Source: Siphlonurus alternatus
Taxonomy: Eukaryota > Arthropoda > Insecta > Ephemeroptera > Siphlonuridae
NCBI GenBank assembly: GCA_949825025.1
Contig: OX463787.1
Span: 15,807,707 to 15,871,706, forward strand
Direction: 5' to 3'
DNA length: 64,000 bases
Shown one piece after another: positions 24,701 to 37,334 of this stretch; within the stretch, counting starts at the first letter, position 1, and every line of letters starts with the position of its first letter. The position numbers and the translations under genes were made by a program. The notes beneath the pieces are model-generated. The model saw only the letters and a program-made list of their open reading frames with translations. It did no database searches and was not told the origin of the DNA.

Positions 24701-27700
24701 CCCATCGTGTTGAAATAAAGATTCATTATCTGTAAACAATAAATATTTGTGCAAGTGAACACCAAGGGACACCACATGAACTTCATCTCTGCATGCTTAT
24801 AACTACAAGAAACATGGCAGAGACATGTTTGCAATTTTAGGGCAGGCTAGTTGAGTACCCGCGATATTACCATATAACAATATATTATTTATTAATGTTC
24901 ACCCTAGTTGAAATAAATTTCATCTTTTCTTTGCTATTAAACTCTCCTCTTGTCTTTTCTCCTCTTATTTTGCACAATTTTAGAGGTATAAAAGAGGTGA
25001 AAAGACGAGATTGCGTATTTTTTTCCTCTTCTTGAGCGTAAAATACTAGAAATATTGTCTTCATTTCATCCTCACTTTGAACGAAGAGGAAATATGATGT
25101 GTTTTAGAAGTAAAAAGATTAGGTTTCGACGTGTACGTAATTTTTCAACTAGGGTATATAGTACTATATATAGGGACGCTCGTTTGTCCTTCGGTTCGGC
25201 TCGGCTAATGAAATTCTTCGTTACAAATAACGCACCAATGACTGAAGGAGTTAAAAACACGACGATAACCAAGTTAATATGAACCACATATTATATAGGC
25301 TGTGTGTTAACGTTCTGATTAGGAAAACATTCATTATGTACTCAAATGTAAATCTGCAGGATTTTGAAATATATTCTGTTACGTTCTAATTTAGTTATAT
25401 AAAAAAGTAATATGAAACCATAAATTCACAGCATGTTTGATGAATTATTTTAGGAAGGATGGTACATGTTAGTGCTTAAAATTAAACATAAATAGTAATG
25501 GGGTGCTGACTGGTATTTGAGTTAGCAATATTAGTAAAAAGTACTGTGAATTCTATGAAGAACGAGCCCTATTAGAGCATTCTACGACAATTTGCTGATT
25601 TTATATGAATTTTTAAAACTTTTTTTGGTGACGTCATACCATTGAATCTTAAATGGGGAAATGCATCAGTTTTAACATTGCTAAAATGAAAAGTTATTGA
25701 GGTAGGAATTTGAAACCTTCATCATCGTGATTCTAGTACCTGAAAACCTTGCAAAGGGAGTTTTGGTTACATTTCAATATTAAGTATGGGATTTGGCAAT
25801 ATTAACTGATCTATTTTTCCATTTAAGATTCAATGGTATGACGTCATTTTTGAGAGGTTTTAAAAATTCATATAAAATCCGGAAATTGTCGTAGAATGCT
25901 GTAATAGGGCTTGTTCTTCATGAAATTCTCGTGCCTTTTAAAATTTTGACAAAAACTTGAAACTTTTTATTTTGTGAGTTGTGAGTATCCCATTAGTACT
26001 TATTAGTGATAAAAAAATGTTAAGATTATGCATAAATATATATTAATATTGAATTTACCTACTTGAATTACTACCTCAATGATTGCAGCATTTTGCAGCA
26101 GAAAGAACAGAAGAGTATAGTCATGACGTTAGACAATATTTGTACCATATAATATATAATGTTATTTGTACTATGTATTGCAATAATTATAAATTATTTG
26201 CTTTACTTATATAATACACTATATTTTCTGAAATTGTTAAAAGTATAAATTATATAAAAATAGATGGAAATTATTTTTTAAATTATTTTACTTCATATTT
26301 TAAATTAACAAATATTATTTTTAATATGTTTATTCTTTTAATGCAATTTAAAAATATTAAATAATTTTAACCACATCATACTTATTAAAAATTAACATTT
26401 ACTTTGTGATCATATACGTTATATCTACATCGTGCGTTTATCACAAAATCGCTAAATAGCCTCAGCTTCCCTTAAATCATGTAATTAATATAACGTACTG
26501 TCTGGCTAAAAGCATTGAAATAATTTTATTTCAACAACTTTCAACATTTTACTCTATGATTTGCAGATATATGAATTAATATTTTTCCATTCCTTTTGGG
26601 AGACAAAATTAGCATGCAATGCCATGATTTTTGGTAACATTTACTTACCCTTTCGAAATGATTGTCCACAGACAGGTCAAAGACATCTTCATCCCTCGGA
26701 GCTATGACGTAGCTTGCACCCACAAGAGCAGAGATGCAATCGTTGTTTAGGGGGCTGAAATTATAAAGAGGAATATGAATAATATTAGCAAGCAATTATC
26801 TGAATGGAGTATATTGGTGTCTTAAGCCGGTATTACACGATCAATTTTTTCTAACTATTCCATGCAATTTTTCCTTACAAGAAAACTTGAGCTCCATTTG
26901 TTTTTATGGAGATGAAATTTTCTTGTAAGGAAAAATTATATGCAAAATTGTATCGTATAATACAGGCTTTAGTAATATGACAAACATATAAACACATCTT
27001 TCCCAGCTGAATCCTCTTTGGTAGAGTAATGAATACAAGTGGCTGATTTTAACTTAAACGGTCATTTGTAGACTCGACCCCTAGCCATCTATCCCAGCGT
27101 TTGACTAGTTGTGACTGGGGGAACCATGGAAATCTCAATGAGGATGGTCGGCAAGAAATTGAAGATTGACATATATCGGCTTCCGTTTTTTTTTTTAAAA
27201 GATATGGACGATTTTTAATTTTACATGAACTTAAACGGTCATTTGTATAGACTCGACCCCTAGCCATCTATCCCAGCGTTTGACTAGTTGTGACTGTGGG
27301 AACCATGAAAATCTCAATCAGGATGGTCGGCAAGAAATTGAAGATTGACATATATCGGCTTCCGTTTTTTTTTTTAATGATATAATGGACGATTTTTAAT
27401 TTTACATGCAGTACATGGCTTGCGATAGTTGAAATAGGGAAATATGATTCTGGTATGATTGAAATTAATAATTATTTTAGTGATTTTAGTCAAGTATGAA
27501 TACATTATATAGAAGTGTTAATAAGGTTTCTGTTAAAACATATCGAGTCTAAAAGAATTTAAAACAAATAAATGTAAATAATTTAAACTGAAAATTTAGT
27601 TATTTATTGTAATGTAATATTATTTAATATTATTATAATTCGTAAATTAAAAAAATAAATAATATTTTAAGTATTAACATTTTTTTTTTTCTTGTTAAAA

Positions 27701-30700
27701 ATAACAACAATAATTTTTCAATGGTTACCTAGCGTTGTAAAGTACTGTTGATCTAATTACAAATTACCATTCATACTAGAATAATCAGCCAAAAAGGGAG
27801 CGAAGAGGGGGGGGGGCAAATAGATACAAATGTTTCTTTTAGAGCGGGAAAAATGGATTAAAAAAGTATATTAACCTCCAGAAAATAAAAAATACACTAG
27901 TGGGGAAAAAAAGAAAGCATAAAGATAACTCGTATGGATAATTTACACTTGTTGGTTATTAATGCATACATGACATTTAAGACTTGATGTAGCTAAAATT
28001 GACACGTGAGTGTCCAATTCTGACATAAATATATTTTTTGTTATGTACAACCAAAGATCAGTTCTAAAATAAAATTAGATCACCGAAGTCAAGCATAGTT
28101 ATTACTTGGATGGGTTACCGTTTCAAGTAAAAATAACGAAGCTCCCTCCCTGGGATAAATTCATCTATCTTCCCACCTAGTGCAGTGATGCACTTGTATG
28201 TGATTCCCCAGCTTTGTACATTGATAAAAATTAGAGGTGTCCGTTCTGACTGAGGTTTTCCACAGTTCCCTTAGTCTCACCTCAGCGAATGCTGGGACGC
28301 TTAACAGGCCGTTGCCACTTTCCGTTCCCTAATACCTTATCCCTACCCATTACCCCGCCGCAAGCTGTAAGCTCTTAGGGGTGTATCCTTGTAATAAAAT
28401 TTAAAAAAACTCACGGTTCGTCTGGGTTGCATCGATCTCTCAGCGTCACAAATCCAGCCGCTGCGTCCCCACTGAATCTCACGTCCGCCTCGTTGGCTTG
28501 CACCGTGGTGAGGATGCCTGCAACCACTTCTGGAAGCTCGAACGTCTGCAATATCAAATTGATTGATTGAAAATTTGATTTGGCTTTAGGACTAGAATTG
28601 TTCCATGCAGCCACTAATTGTTAATATGACTGAAATAATAGAATATCAATATCAAACTTATCATAATCGACAGGTGTGCGTTGTACAATTAGTGTTGTCT
28701 CAAACAGAATCGCATTATTTCACAGGGTATGATAAAAAATTAAAGCCTATATATTTACGCTTTGATAAAAAATGAAGAACCTATGCGATTAGGTGCATGT
28801 ACGCATTCAGTTTCGTATCGCATGCGATCGTATCTTATTTAAAACTGTTTTTCAAATTTATCGTAAGTCATTTTACGATATTATACGATGCAAATGGAGT
28901 GTTTGAACCCCCCTAAGATCAATAAGACTCCCGAGTAGAAATAAATTTCATATTTTTTTCACTATTAAACTCTCCTCTCGTCTTTTGTACTCTTATTTTG
29001 CACCATTTTAGAGAAAAAAATAAATAAAAAATACGAGATTACGTCATTTCTCCTCTTCTTGAGCATAAAATGTTAAAAAAATTGTGTTCATTTCATCCTC
29101 ACTTTAAGTGAAGAGAATATAAGATGTGTTTTACCGGTAAAAAGATAAGATTTTGACGTGTAAAGGATGAATTGAAGACGTAATTTTTCAACTAGGGCTG
29201 GGACAATTGGAGTGCATGAGCCAGAGTAGCTACCATGCAACAGTGCTGAGTGACAAAGTACTTAAATTGGCAACGTGGCTATTTTTATTTATTTTTTTAA
29301 TCGAACCCTAATAACTGATGGGTCGAATTCGTTTATTAATTTGTTATGTTTATAGTCTATCTTATGTATTGCGAGTTTCATTTACTCCCATAAATTACAA
29401 ATTTAATAATTGCAGTTTTTTTTTACCTCTTCATATTTTTTTCATTTTTTTAATCAAACCCTATTGGGTACTTCTATTTATTAATTACATACTACTTTGA
29501 AACCCCGAACCTTCCGAAACCCTAACTTGAGCGTTTCGCGGGCTCTTCTGGAACGGGGGCGGCCACGGCCTTGCAAATCCATCTCGGCATTTGCCTGCGG
29601 CTGAAGGAAACGTGGAAACCTCAGCCAGGATGGACGCTACAGCTTTTGTCAATGAACCGGAAGTGCAATGGTCCAAAGCTAGGGGAACCACATAGTGGAA
29701 AAGCGCAGCGTTTTACCCCTGGGTGGGAAACGTAGTTTTTGTTGAAAATGGTCACCCATCCAACTACTAACCACGCACGGCGTTGCTTGACTTCGGTGAT
29801 CTGATGAGACCCGGTCAAGCGCACTGCGCCACACCCTACCTGCCACACCCTACCTCTTCATATAGGAATATAAATCTGTTTTCGTAAAAAAATTATTTGA
29901 ATATAATATATTAATATATGTGTATATATTCTATTTACTTTTTGTACTGTACAGTACTTGCAAGCAATATATACTATTTATTGTACCATGTAATATATAA
30001 TATATATATTTATTTTTTATTACCAAACCACAATGAGTAATTTCGTTCTTTCAATAACAGTACTAAAATTTAAATCATTATTTAATTATCAACAGCAAGG
30101 CACTAAATATAATAAAGTAGACAATACTATACAATCTAAATACACCATAACTAATATAGAAAAAAAATAGATTATACATCGCAATGAATTTAAAACCAGG
30201 AAAGCTAGAGACCTAGGAGGGGCCAATCAGAGTGCGTAATTTTTGTCACGTGACAGCATTTACGCTCGGTGATTGGATAAAAAGTGGAACCATTTACGCA
30301 CCAAATTTGAAAATAGGTGATCCTGACAGTACCATAGTAAATAGAGCCACCATGTTTAAAACAGAATTGATCCGAAACTCCCTAGATATATATGACTTCA
30401 TATTATATGCGTATATGAAAATGCTCATGCAGTCTGGAGCGAACCCAAACTTTGGAGACGTTTCAGAAGTCCAACAATCAACCAATCTTATATCAGCACG
30501 TGTAGACATGTTTAAAAGGGCATTGGGTGTAGCACCGGTAGTTGGCAACACTGACGTATCTTCACCATGTTAATTTTTGATCATTGCTTCTCGGAGTAAT
30601 TTTTATGCTAGAGCTAAGCTGATTGCTATAGTATCAAGATAATTAGTAGCCCAAGTGCACAATTTGGCTAAATAAAGCTTGATTTAAAGAAAAGTATTTT

Positions 30701-32292
30701 TTAGTAATTTTTTAAATTTACATGCATTTTTCTAAAATATAAAAAAAATAATTTTCTTTAAATCAGGCTTTATTTAGCCAAATTGTGCACTTGGGCTACT
30801 AATTATCTTGATACTACAGCAATCAGCTTAGCTCTAGCATAAAAATTACTCCGAGGAGCAATGATCAAAAATTAACATGGTGAGGATACGTCAGTGTTGC
30901 CACCTACCGGTGCTACACCCAATGCCCTTAATGATACTTACGTTAGAAGAGTAAGGTGGAAGTTCGTCGATCCTAATTAGCCGCACAGATCGAACACCGA
31001 GACACCATGTATTGTTGTCACGCTGTGTGTATTTTTCTTTGATGTAAAATACCGTCTTGAATTTGAGAACCTAAGAAAAAATAAAAAGTTAAAACAAATA
31101 TTCAAAATTAATTTTAAGTAAAAGACTATTAAATTTTATTTAACAAATTTTAATTTTGTTTCATTTTTGTGTTATTAAATAAAATAAAAAATATGTGTAA
31201 ATTAACAATTAATAATTATTGTATAGGTATTAAAAATAATTTTTTATGTTGAATATAATTTTTTTCAAACTTATAAATCATAATTCTTTCTGAAGAATTG
31301 CCGCTCCAATATAGTGTCATTATTGCTCTTCTGACCATGTCGCCTTGAGCTTCTATATTGAAAATTAATAAAAAATGTTGTAAAACATTGAAATTATTGC
31401 TGGATTTATATTATAATGAATATCTGAGAAGACCTCTTGGAAGCAAAGGATAATTATTATATAAAATATGTTCAAATGATATGTTTTCGTATAAAAGAAG
31501 AGCATTGCGTATGCCAAATATGAGTTTGTAAAGGAAGAGTAAGGTAACACGCCCAATGTGAAAAGAATTCCCACACATGAAAATTATGAAAAATGTCAAA
31601 ATGTTCTCTATTATACATCCCCTCTGTCAGTAGCTAAAATATCAGGTTGCGATCTAGTTTTTGTTATTAATTTTTAAATTTTATTAATTTAACATGCAAG
31701 TTCCACTTAAAACTAGCTCGAATTTGTATACCTGATATTTTAGCTACAGATTTAGGGGATGCTGAGAAGATAATTTTAAGATTTGTTTCACAATTTTCAT
31801 GTGTGGGAGTTTTTTTAAACATTGGATGCCGTTAATTGCCTTACCCTTAGAATGAAATTTCTAGTTTTTAAATATATACTTTTTTTTAATTACCAGGACA
31901 TGATCTCTTTTATGATTTAGCTTCAAATGGACATTAACTCTTTTACAATCTCTATACATAAAATTATTTGCTCTCACAATACATTTCATGCTTTCATATA
32001 ACAATTGAATTTTATAATTTCAAAATATTTAAATATTTCCCTCCATCACATATATATATATAACTGAATAACATACCGATGCAACAGGTAAAATTTTGTA
32101 TTCTTGTCTTGATTCTGCAAATATAATACATTTTATATCATCAATAGTATTAAATTTATTTGATATAAATTCACAATTATATAGTCTTAAATTATAACGA
32201 TTTGCTGCTCCAGCACATGTTAAATCATTTGGAAATAAACAATTTACAATTATAATATAACTGACACAAACAAATATTACAATCTTATACAT
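17945..32292 (-). CDS. Toll-like receptor TLR-A (8 exons, 802 aa)
   Basis: Single-pass innate immune receptor; ligand unknown. Minus-strand exons in order: 32292-32077, 31070-30942, 28545-28415, 26754-26649, 24729-24486, 22869-22644, 21260-20234, 18274-17945. All have AG/GT borders, and the sum is 803 codons including the stop. The start at 32292 (MYKIVIF) gives a signal peptide aligned with TLR-B and TLR-C; an in-frame ATG at 32325 would add 11 residues. Then come a Cys-containing N-terminal region without obvious repeats (to about residue 195), leucine-rich repeats, a C-terminal cap with FDCQDC...C...C, a membrane helix near residues 565-590 and a TIR domain from about 621 (YDVFVSY; BB loop ERDFPLGSF; box 3 FW). 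The TIR domain is split by the last intron. The acidic tail ends in PLVPFQPIHI. It is head to head with TLR-B. The family call is firm; the signalling partner (MyD88 type) is inferred. Confidence 0.9.
18733..18788. repeat. (TA)n microsatellite in TLR-A intron 7
   Basis: An uninterrupted AT dinucleotide run of about 56 bp. The frame that reads through it is a low-complexity (IY)n artefact. Confidence 0.95.
19447..19518 (+). mobile_element. LINE 3' end in TLR-A intron 7
   Basis: Shares GAGGTTATGTGTAAGAATGG, CCAAACATCGCCTA and AATAAAGACATTATTCTATT with the copy at 17085-17190. The preceding 400 bp (from about 19030) may be LINE 3' UTR, but this is not certain. Confidence 0.5.
21281..21618. mobile_element. 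MITE with TTAA target, TLR-A intron 6
   Basis: Begins GGATGAATCTCAGT, ends ACTGAGATTAATCG, flanked by TTAA on both sides (21277-21280 and 21619-21622). It ends 17 bp upstream of exon 7 (21260), overlapping the usual branch-point zone. Confidence 0.75.
21648..22016 (-). mobile_element. 5S-rRNA-derived SINE, copy 1
   Basis: The minus strand carries the decayed 5S-like head (GATCACCGAAGTCAAG, then GTTAGCAATTGGATGGGTGA), a middle with GGAACCACATTG-like and CCGGAAGTGCAATGG-like blocks, and an A-rich tail at the left. This copy lies in intron 6 of TLR-A. Confidence 0.75.
22945..23333 (-). mobile_element. 5S-rRNA-derived SINE, copy 2
   Basis: Same family as the copies at 29446-29840 and 43221-43613: a head like 5S rRNA (CAGTGCGCTTGACCGGGTCT, then GATCACCGAAGTCAAGCAAC and GTTAGTAGTTGGATGGGTGA) and a tail TTTAATTAAA. 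It is in TLR-A intron 5. Confidence 0.8.
24126..24405. mobile_element. Foldback element (about 280 bp)
   Basis: Inverted arms CCAAAGTCTTCTGCTCG...AATGTCTGTCGCGTG and their complement at 24345-24405. One copy in the window. Its superfamily is not assigned. It is in TLR-A intron 5. Confidence 0.6.
24902..25154 (+). mobile_element. MITE, CCCTAGTTGAAA family
   Basis: Begins CCCTAGTTGAAATAAATT, ends TTTTTCAACTAGGG. Same family as 6235-6514. It is in TLR-A intron 4. Confidence 0.7.
25548..25928. mobile_element. Foldback MITE (about 380 bp)
   Basis: Arms begin GAATTCTATGAAGAACGAGC and GAATTTCATGAAGAACAAGC and continue through ATTCTACGACAATTTGC and a shared TGACGTCATACCATTGAATC. It is in TLR-A intron 4. 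Confidence 0.7.
26826..26971. mobile_element. Short MITE, ATTACACGATACAATTTT family
   Basis: Palindromic element of about 145 bp with ends AAGCCGGTATTACACGAT and its complement. The copy at 46379-46527 is the second member. It is in TLR-A intron 3. Confidence 0.65.
27051..27408. repeat. Tandem duplication of a 177 bp SINE-like unit
   Basis: Two adjacent copies of the same sequence (each starting AACTTAAACGGTCATTTG, with TCGACCCCTAGCCATCTATC and ATATCGGCTTCCG) that differ only by a few substitutions and indels. On the minus strand they contain a CATCCTGATTGAGATTT...GGTTCCC block like the SINE 3' domain. In TLR-A intron 3. Confidence 0.8.
28068..28398 (+). mobile_element. 5S-headed SINE with second tail type
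   Basis: 5S-like head (GATCACCGAAGTCAAGC, ATTACTTGGATGGGTTACC), then the domain TGAGGTTTTCCACAGTTCCC...CAGCGAATGCTGGGACG and the tail GCTCTTAGGGGTGTATCCTT. The same 3' part without the head is at 38340-38598. It ends 16 bp before TLR-A exon 3. Confidence 0.7.
28930..29197 (+). mobile_element. MITE, CCCTAGTTGAAA family
   Basis: Begins CCCGAGTAGAAATAAATTTC, ends TTTTTCAACTAGGG. In TLR-A intron 2. Confidence 0.65.
29446..29840 (-). mobile_element. 5S-rRNA-derived SINE, copy 3
   Basis: The minus strand reads GTGGCGCAGTGCGCTTGACC, then a 5S-like internal promoter region and the same middle and tail as copies 2 and 4 (GGGTTTGATTAAAAAAATG). In TLR-A intron 2. Confidence 0.8.
30516..30927. mobile_element. 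Foldback MITE with TTAA target beside TLR-A exon 2 donor
   Basis: Arms of about 170 bp beginning AAGGGCATTGGGTGTAGCAC and GGGCATTGGGTGTAGCACCG, flanked by TTAA (30512-30515 and 30928-30931). Its right end is 10 bp from the last base of exon 2 splice donor GTAAGT. The short frame over 30232-30573 runs into this element and is not supported as a gene. Confidence 0.78.
31538..31846. mobile_element. MITE, GGGTAAGGTAACG family, TLR-A intron 1
   Basis: Foldback with ends TAAGGTAACACGCCCAATG and the complement of CATTGGATGCCGTTAATTGC. It contains the family blocks AGCTAAAATATCAGG and GATCTAGTTTTTG. The terminal TTAA is not preserved. Confidence 0.7.
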
Positions 32293-32463
32293 TTCAACAC
32301 TTAAAACAGACTGTTGTGGCCACAATTACATCCTTTGAACACATGTGTTGATTGTAGCCTTGTATAATTTTTTCTTATGTTGGTTTTGGTAGAACTTAAG
32401 TACTGGTTTTATTAGATTATACTTGGATGGTGCTGACATCTATACAGGTTTAATTTAATGAAG

Positions 32464-32616
32464 CTCTAGTTAAAAAATTATGTCTCTATGTTCAAGAAAG
32501 AGGAAAAAATACGTAATTCCATCCTTTTTCTTCGAAAACGTTGCAATATAAATATAAATTAGAAGAGTGGAGAACTTAATAGCGAATAAAACATTAAATT
32601 TATTTCAGCTCGTGAG
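32464..32616 (-). mobile_element. Internally deleted MITE, CCCTAGTTGAAA family
   Basis: Left end CTCTAGTTAAAAAATTATGT, right end TTTATTTCAGCTCGTGAG. About 120 bp of the family's middle is missing. Confidence 0.5.
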
Positions 32617-32746
32617 GTACTTCTGAATTATGTTAATCATTAATCCTAATTTGATTTTATTAATTTGAATATTTAAGAAATTGTACGATTATAATCAAAC
32701 GATACGATTTTCAATGCATTGAGTATAGAGGCAAGTGTCTACTAAG

Positions 32747-32778
<32 letters not shown>

Positions 32779-33855
32779 ATTATGTTAAAAAATATTTGAG
32801 AACATTAAATTTGTTAAAGAATATGATTACAATATATAACATTTTGAACTATTTATTATTATAAATAATAAAGCAAGTATTAAAACTGAAATATAATAAA
32901 AAATATTATAATAGTAATAAAATATTTTTAATTAAAATTATAAATATATAAAATCATTTTAACATGTTAAAATAAACAAATTTTTTAAAATTATTTTTTC
33001 TGGTAATAACAATTTTTTTTATTCCGACGTACGTATAATGAATTAAACATACCGTAAATAATTGGACAATAATTGTAAATATACAGTATAAATTAATAAA
33101 AATTTAATTAAATGCATAATTGCAAAAAGTATCACCCATTGAATGTCATTTAAAGATTATCCTGTATATTATATTATGTCATATAAATGATATATGAAAC
33201 TGCATCCTTCATCAATTATAAACACCAGTTATTTACTTTATCGAACCATGAGAAGACAAGCCGAGTATGCTCGAATTGTGTAACGTAAATTTAACATTTG
33301 AACCAACGTCATCTCTTGTAGAGGAATTCGATTCGATGCTATGCTTGCTGTTACAGGAAAATCGTAGTTGACATTCTGCATGATTTTTTTTTTTAATTGC
33401 ATAATTCTGAAGACCTCAAGTTATAAAATGTACTAATTTAAAATGTATAATTTTTTTATGCATCTAACACACTCAAAATAGTCAAAATCGAAAGGAAAGA
33501 CGCCGTGGCATCATCAAAATATATTTGCTATGCATTTGTGTTAAATATTTGTAATGTCCATGATATCAAGGCATTTTGAAGTTCAATTGTATAGGTGTAC
33601 GGTGTAACAGACTTAGGAAATAACTGAAAAATTGATGTTACGATACTGTTGTAGGTCCTTACATGGGTCCTCGCTTATGATTGCAATACGTGCATCATAT
33701 AAGCATCGTTCTACGAGAATATTTATAAAAATAAAATTTTAAATATATGTAATTTATAGTAAAAAATTTATATTAATTATAAATATGCAACAACAAAAAT
33801 TTAAAATATTAAATAAAGAATAAAGTAAGTAAAATAAAATGTAGTGCAATTTTAT

Positions 33856-33978
33856 TAGGCCTGTTCGTAAACCCTGCTCGGTGTGCACATTCTACACCCA
33901 ATCGACCTTATATCCCATGTACATAAGGTCGATTGGGTGTAGAAAGTGTACACCGAGCAGGGTTTACGAACAGGCCTA
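33856..33978. mobile_element. Near-perfect hairpin MITE
   Basis: A palindrome with arms of about 57 bp, beginning TAGGCCTGTTCGTAAACCCT, with only one or two mismatches (GTGTGCACATTC against GTGTACACTTTC). It lies between the divergent TLR-A and TLR-B. Confidence 0.75.
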
Positions 33979-34368
33979 AAAAAAAAATTATTTTTTATAA
34001 ACTTTAATGGGAATGGCGCGAGTTTTAAAAATTTATAAATAATAACCTCCGTATTCCCCGATAATATGTTTAACCTTGGTACATGATAAATTTGATCGAA
34101 ATTGATAAATATTAAAAATTTCTTGTAAAACAATTAGTATATTAGTAGTATATTCTTTGCTTCATAGATGTCACTACTTGCATTAAACAGGCGCCAAATT
34201 AAATATAAAAAAAAATAATAAAAAAAAATTGCCAGACAATAATAAAAAAACTCAAGGTTATTTTATCATGTAGGAAGGAAATTGTGGTTATTAAAAAGAA
34301 GTGTTATCAAGGAGTTATACAGTCTTTATTGAGTGTTTGAAACACTTTTGTAATCGCATAATGTGATA

Positions 34369-37249
34369 ATGGAATACAATACTAAATTGTTTATTTTAAT
34401 TTTTTTTTATCTATTTACTCTAATATCAGCTGTTCCAACAGATTTATCATGTAAAGGAGTTTCTTTAAGAAATAGTATGGACTTGTATGATTGTAAATTC
34501 ATTTCAAGTAATTCAACAGATATAGTATGTCAAATATATTCAGAATCTCATCAAAATTCAACGATTCAACCGGTGTCATTCGTAAGTATGTGATTGTATG
34601 TTAATTAATATGGACACACCTTTTAAAATTATTCATGTGATGTCATATCTGTTCACCAGTAACAAAGGTTTGGTTCTTCCATTGTTGAAAATTAATTTTT
34701 TAAAAATTAAATGTTCTAAAAATTTACACATTAATTTTATTATTTATTAAATTTAATTTATTTTTTATTTTAATAAAATTTAATTTTTATACTAATATTA
34801 AAAATATTTTTTAATTCAAAATTAGTAATTAAATTTTGGAAGTAATAAAAAATTTATTGACAAATAATATACCAAAAAATAATTTAGTTTTGCTTAGTTT
34901 AAACTATTTAAATTATCAGCAGGATAGTGAATTATATTTGGGTAACTTAATCATTCTTCTTCCTTGTAAGCGAGCTAATTATTGATTAGCTTATACTGAA
35001 TAAAAAAAAAAAAAAAAAAAAAAAAAATTTAATGACTAAAATGAGGATATTTTAAAACTCCCTTTTACTCGCAAAACCTTTTTATTGGTAAATTTCATCG
35101 ACAATTGAAAATTATTAATATATTATAGGTCTGTATAAAATAATAATAATTTGCTAACCCATAATTTTAACAACAAATACGTCCTAATCTCTACCTCAAT
35201 GTATAAACTTGTTTGAACAAAGTAAATTATGTCACAAATCTAATGTGATTACTAATTACAGGTAATTGGATTCAGGACGGTGTTCTACCTGAAAGAAAAG
35301 ATCTACGTTAAGTTCAATGACAGCCCCGTGGCCAAGTGGTGGTGGTGCCTCGGTATCAGGTCATCGACCCTCACCAGGATAGATAAGGTGCCGAGTAACG
35401 CTGCAAACGTGAGTTTTAATAGACCTGAGTGTAACGTCCATGTAAAAAATGAGTAGGATTATTTTCTTCTTACAACACAGCATGAACGTATATCATTTTA
35501 TGGAGATACAATACCAAGAGATAAAAATGCAAAGTAATTAAAAATAGTATTTTAATTCTATTAATTGCAAAATCGTTCTGATCAAAAAAATTTTGGATTT
35601 AACATGGGTACCATAGGTATTTCCACTACTGCAATTTCCAATTTCTTTCAACATTGGCCTTATTTATTTTATTATATTTCCCTCATGATAAAATAAATAA
35701 GGCCAATGTTAGAAGAAATTGGAGTAGAGGAAATGGCCTTATGGAGGCAGCACCTTACCCTCCCCCACCCTACTTTCGTTAATTTTTTTTTTTTTTTGGA
35801 TTCGCTTCTGTTGAGGTGTATTTTCGGGAAAGTGTACTCTTGCTCTGTTTATTGGTACAGAGTAATCTATGAAAGTGTGGCAAATTTGAACGATTTTGCA
35901 GATGTCTACATGCATTGGGTGCTCTTCTTACCTCTTCTAAAATTATAGAAATCTGCATCTCTGTCTACAGTTTTATCAAATCATGCAGTGGCTAACGTTC
36001 ATGCGATCTCGAGATATAGATGATATTTATATAACTTTCCATAATGTTAATACGATCTCTCACCCCCAGGTAATGCTTTTCCCCAACGCGGTGGCTCAGT
36101 TAATGAGTACCTTGAAGGATGCGATGGCACACGTTGAGTTTCACGGGACCGCCGCAGCAGGGTTTGTTGACCTCAGAGAAGACTGTGATCCTGAAACCAT
36201 GTGAGTTAGAAATGTGGCGCTGTAAGTGGTCCCGCAAAGAAGGATAAAATAAAGACTTATGGGTATTAAGGTACATTTCCATGAAGCGATGTTGAGCGGG
36301 GCTTGGCAGGGCGAGAAAAGCGCACTTGCTGCAATCTCGTATGGAGGCCATGTTGGCGATAAAATTGCTCCCTATAAGGCGAGGAAATCCCGAGCCTCTG
36401 ATTGGCTGTGGCACGAGATTTTCTCGCTTTCCCCGCTCCTTGAAAATGCACCTTTGTTTAATTAAAATTACTATATCATTTTTCAGAGGATAACTTTTTT
36501 TTTTCATTTGTAGTACTTACTATATATATACGTATGCGTGTTTTTTGTTTTGTTTTTGTTTTTTTATTTTTGATTCTGCTCTAACTTTTTACTGTTGTAT
36601 AAATTAATATTTTATAGCTTATATTAATTATCCAGTGTATTAAATTATGGTTATTATGTTTGCATTATTTATAATATTTTTTTAAATCAATTTCCAAATG
36701 ATTAAGTAAATTTTTTTTACAACCCCTTAAAAATATTTGATACTATCTTGCAAAACATTACTGCATAAGGGGTTGCATAACTTCAAATTCTGCAGGCCAA
36801 AATGGCGGCCTAAAAATAATATTGATATTGAATTAGCAATTGAAAAATGCCATTTGAAGGATATACATAAATTTTAAATAAATTAATTTATAAAATTGAC
36901 AATTTTTTGTATATTTTCTTAAATAATTAGCTACAGGAAAAATGTAAGCAATTTATTTAGCAGTTAATGTCATTAAACTTGAAGTAAGCTAATACCTTAT
37001 CTCAAGAGAGGAGCGTCAGTTCAATTCCTTGTAATTAACTTAATCTAATTTCCCAGGACTCTCGATGACTCATGCATCCAGAGATTAAAGGGCTCAAGTT
37101 ACGTCATTGCACCTGGCGATGAAGATTTTTCTGTCTGGGATATCCTCTTCAATAAGGTGAAGTATTTTAACTTTTATTAATTACATCTTTTACTATATAC
37201 ACATTGTTATAGTTAATTAGCAATTAATTAATTTTATTGAACTTTATAT

Positions 37250-37334
<85 letters not shown>

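Larger units (their letters stand above)
32293..34368. promoter_or_regulatory. Shared intergenic region between divergent TLR-A and TLR-B
   Basis: About 2.1 kb separate the start codons of two divergent receptors, so both promoters must lie here or overlap. No TATA or factor site can be claimed. It holds a short MITE copy (32464-32616), a (TA)n run at about 32747-32775 and a hairpin MITE (33856-33978). The rest is AT-rich with no gene. Confidence 0.4.

Noticed and set aside
30232..30573. 113 aa plus frame in TLR-A intron 2
   Set aside because: Its 3' end is MITE sequence and it is antisense to an intron; no recognisable domain and no second copy.
33855..34133. 92 aa minus frame before TLR-B
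   Set aside because: Overlaps the hairpin MITE and has no recognisable feature.
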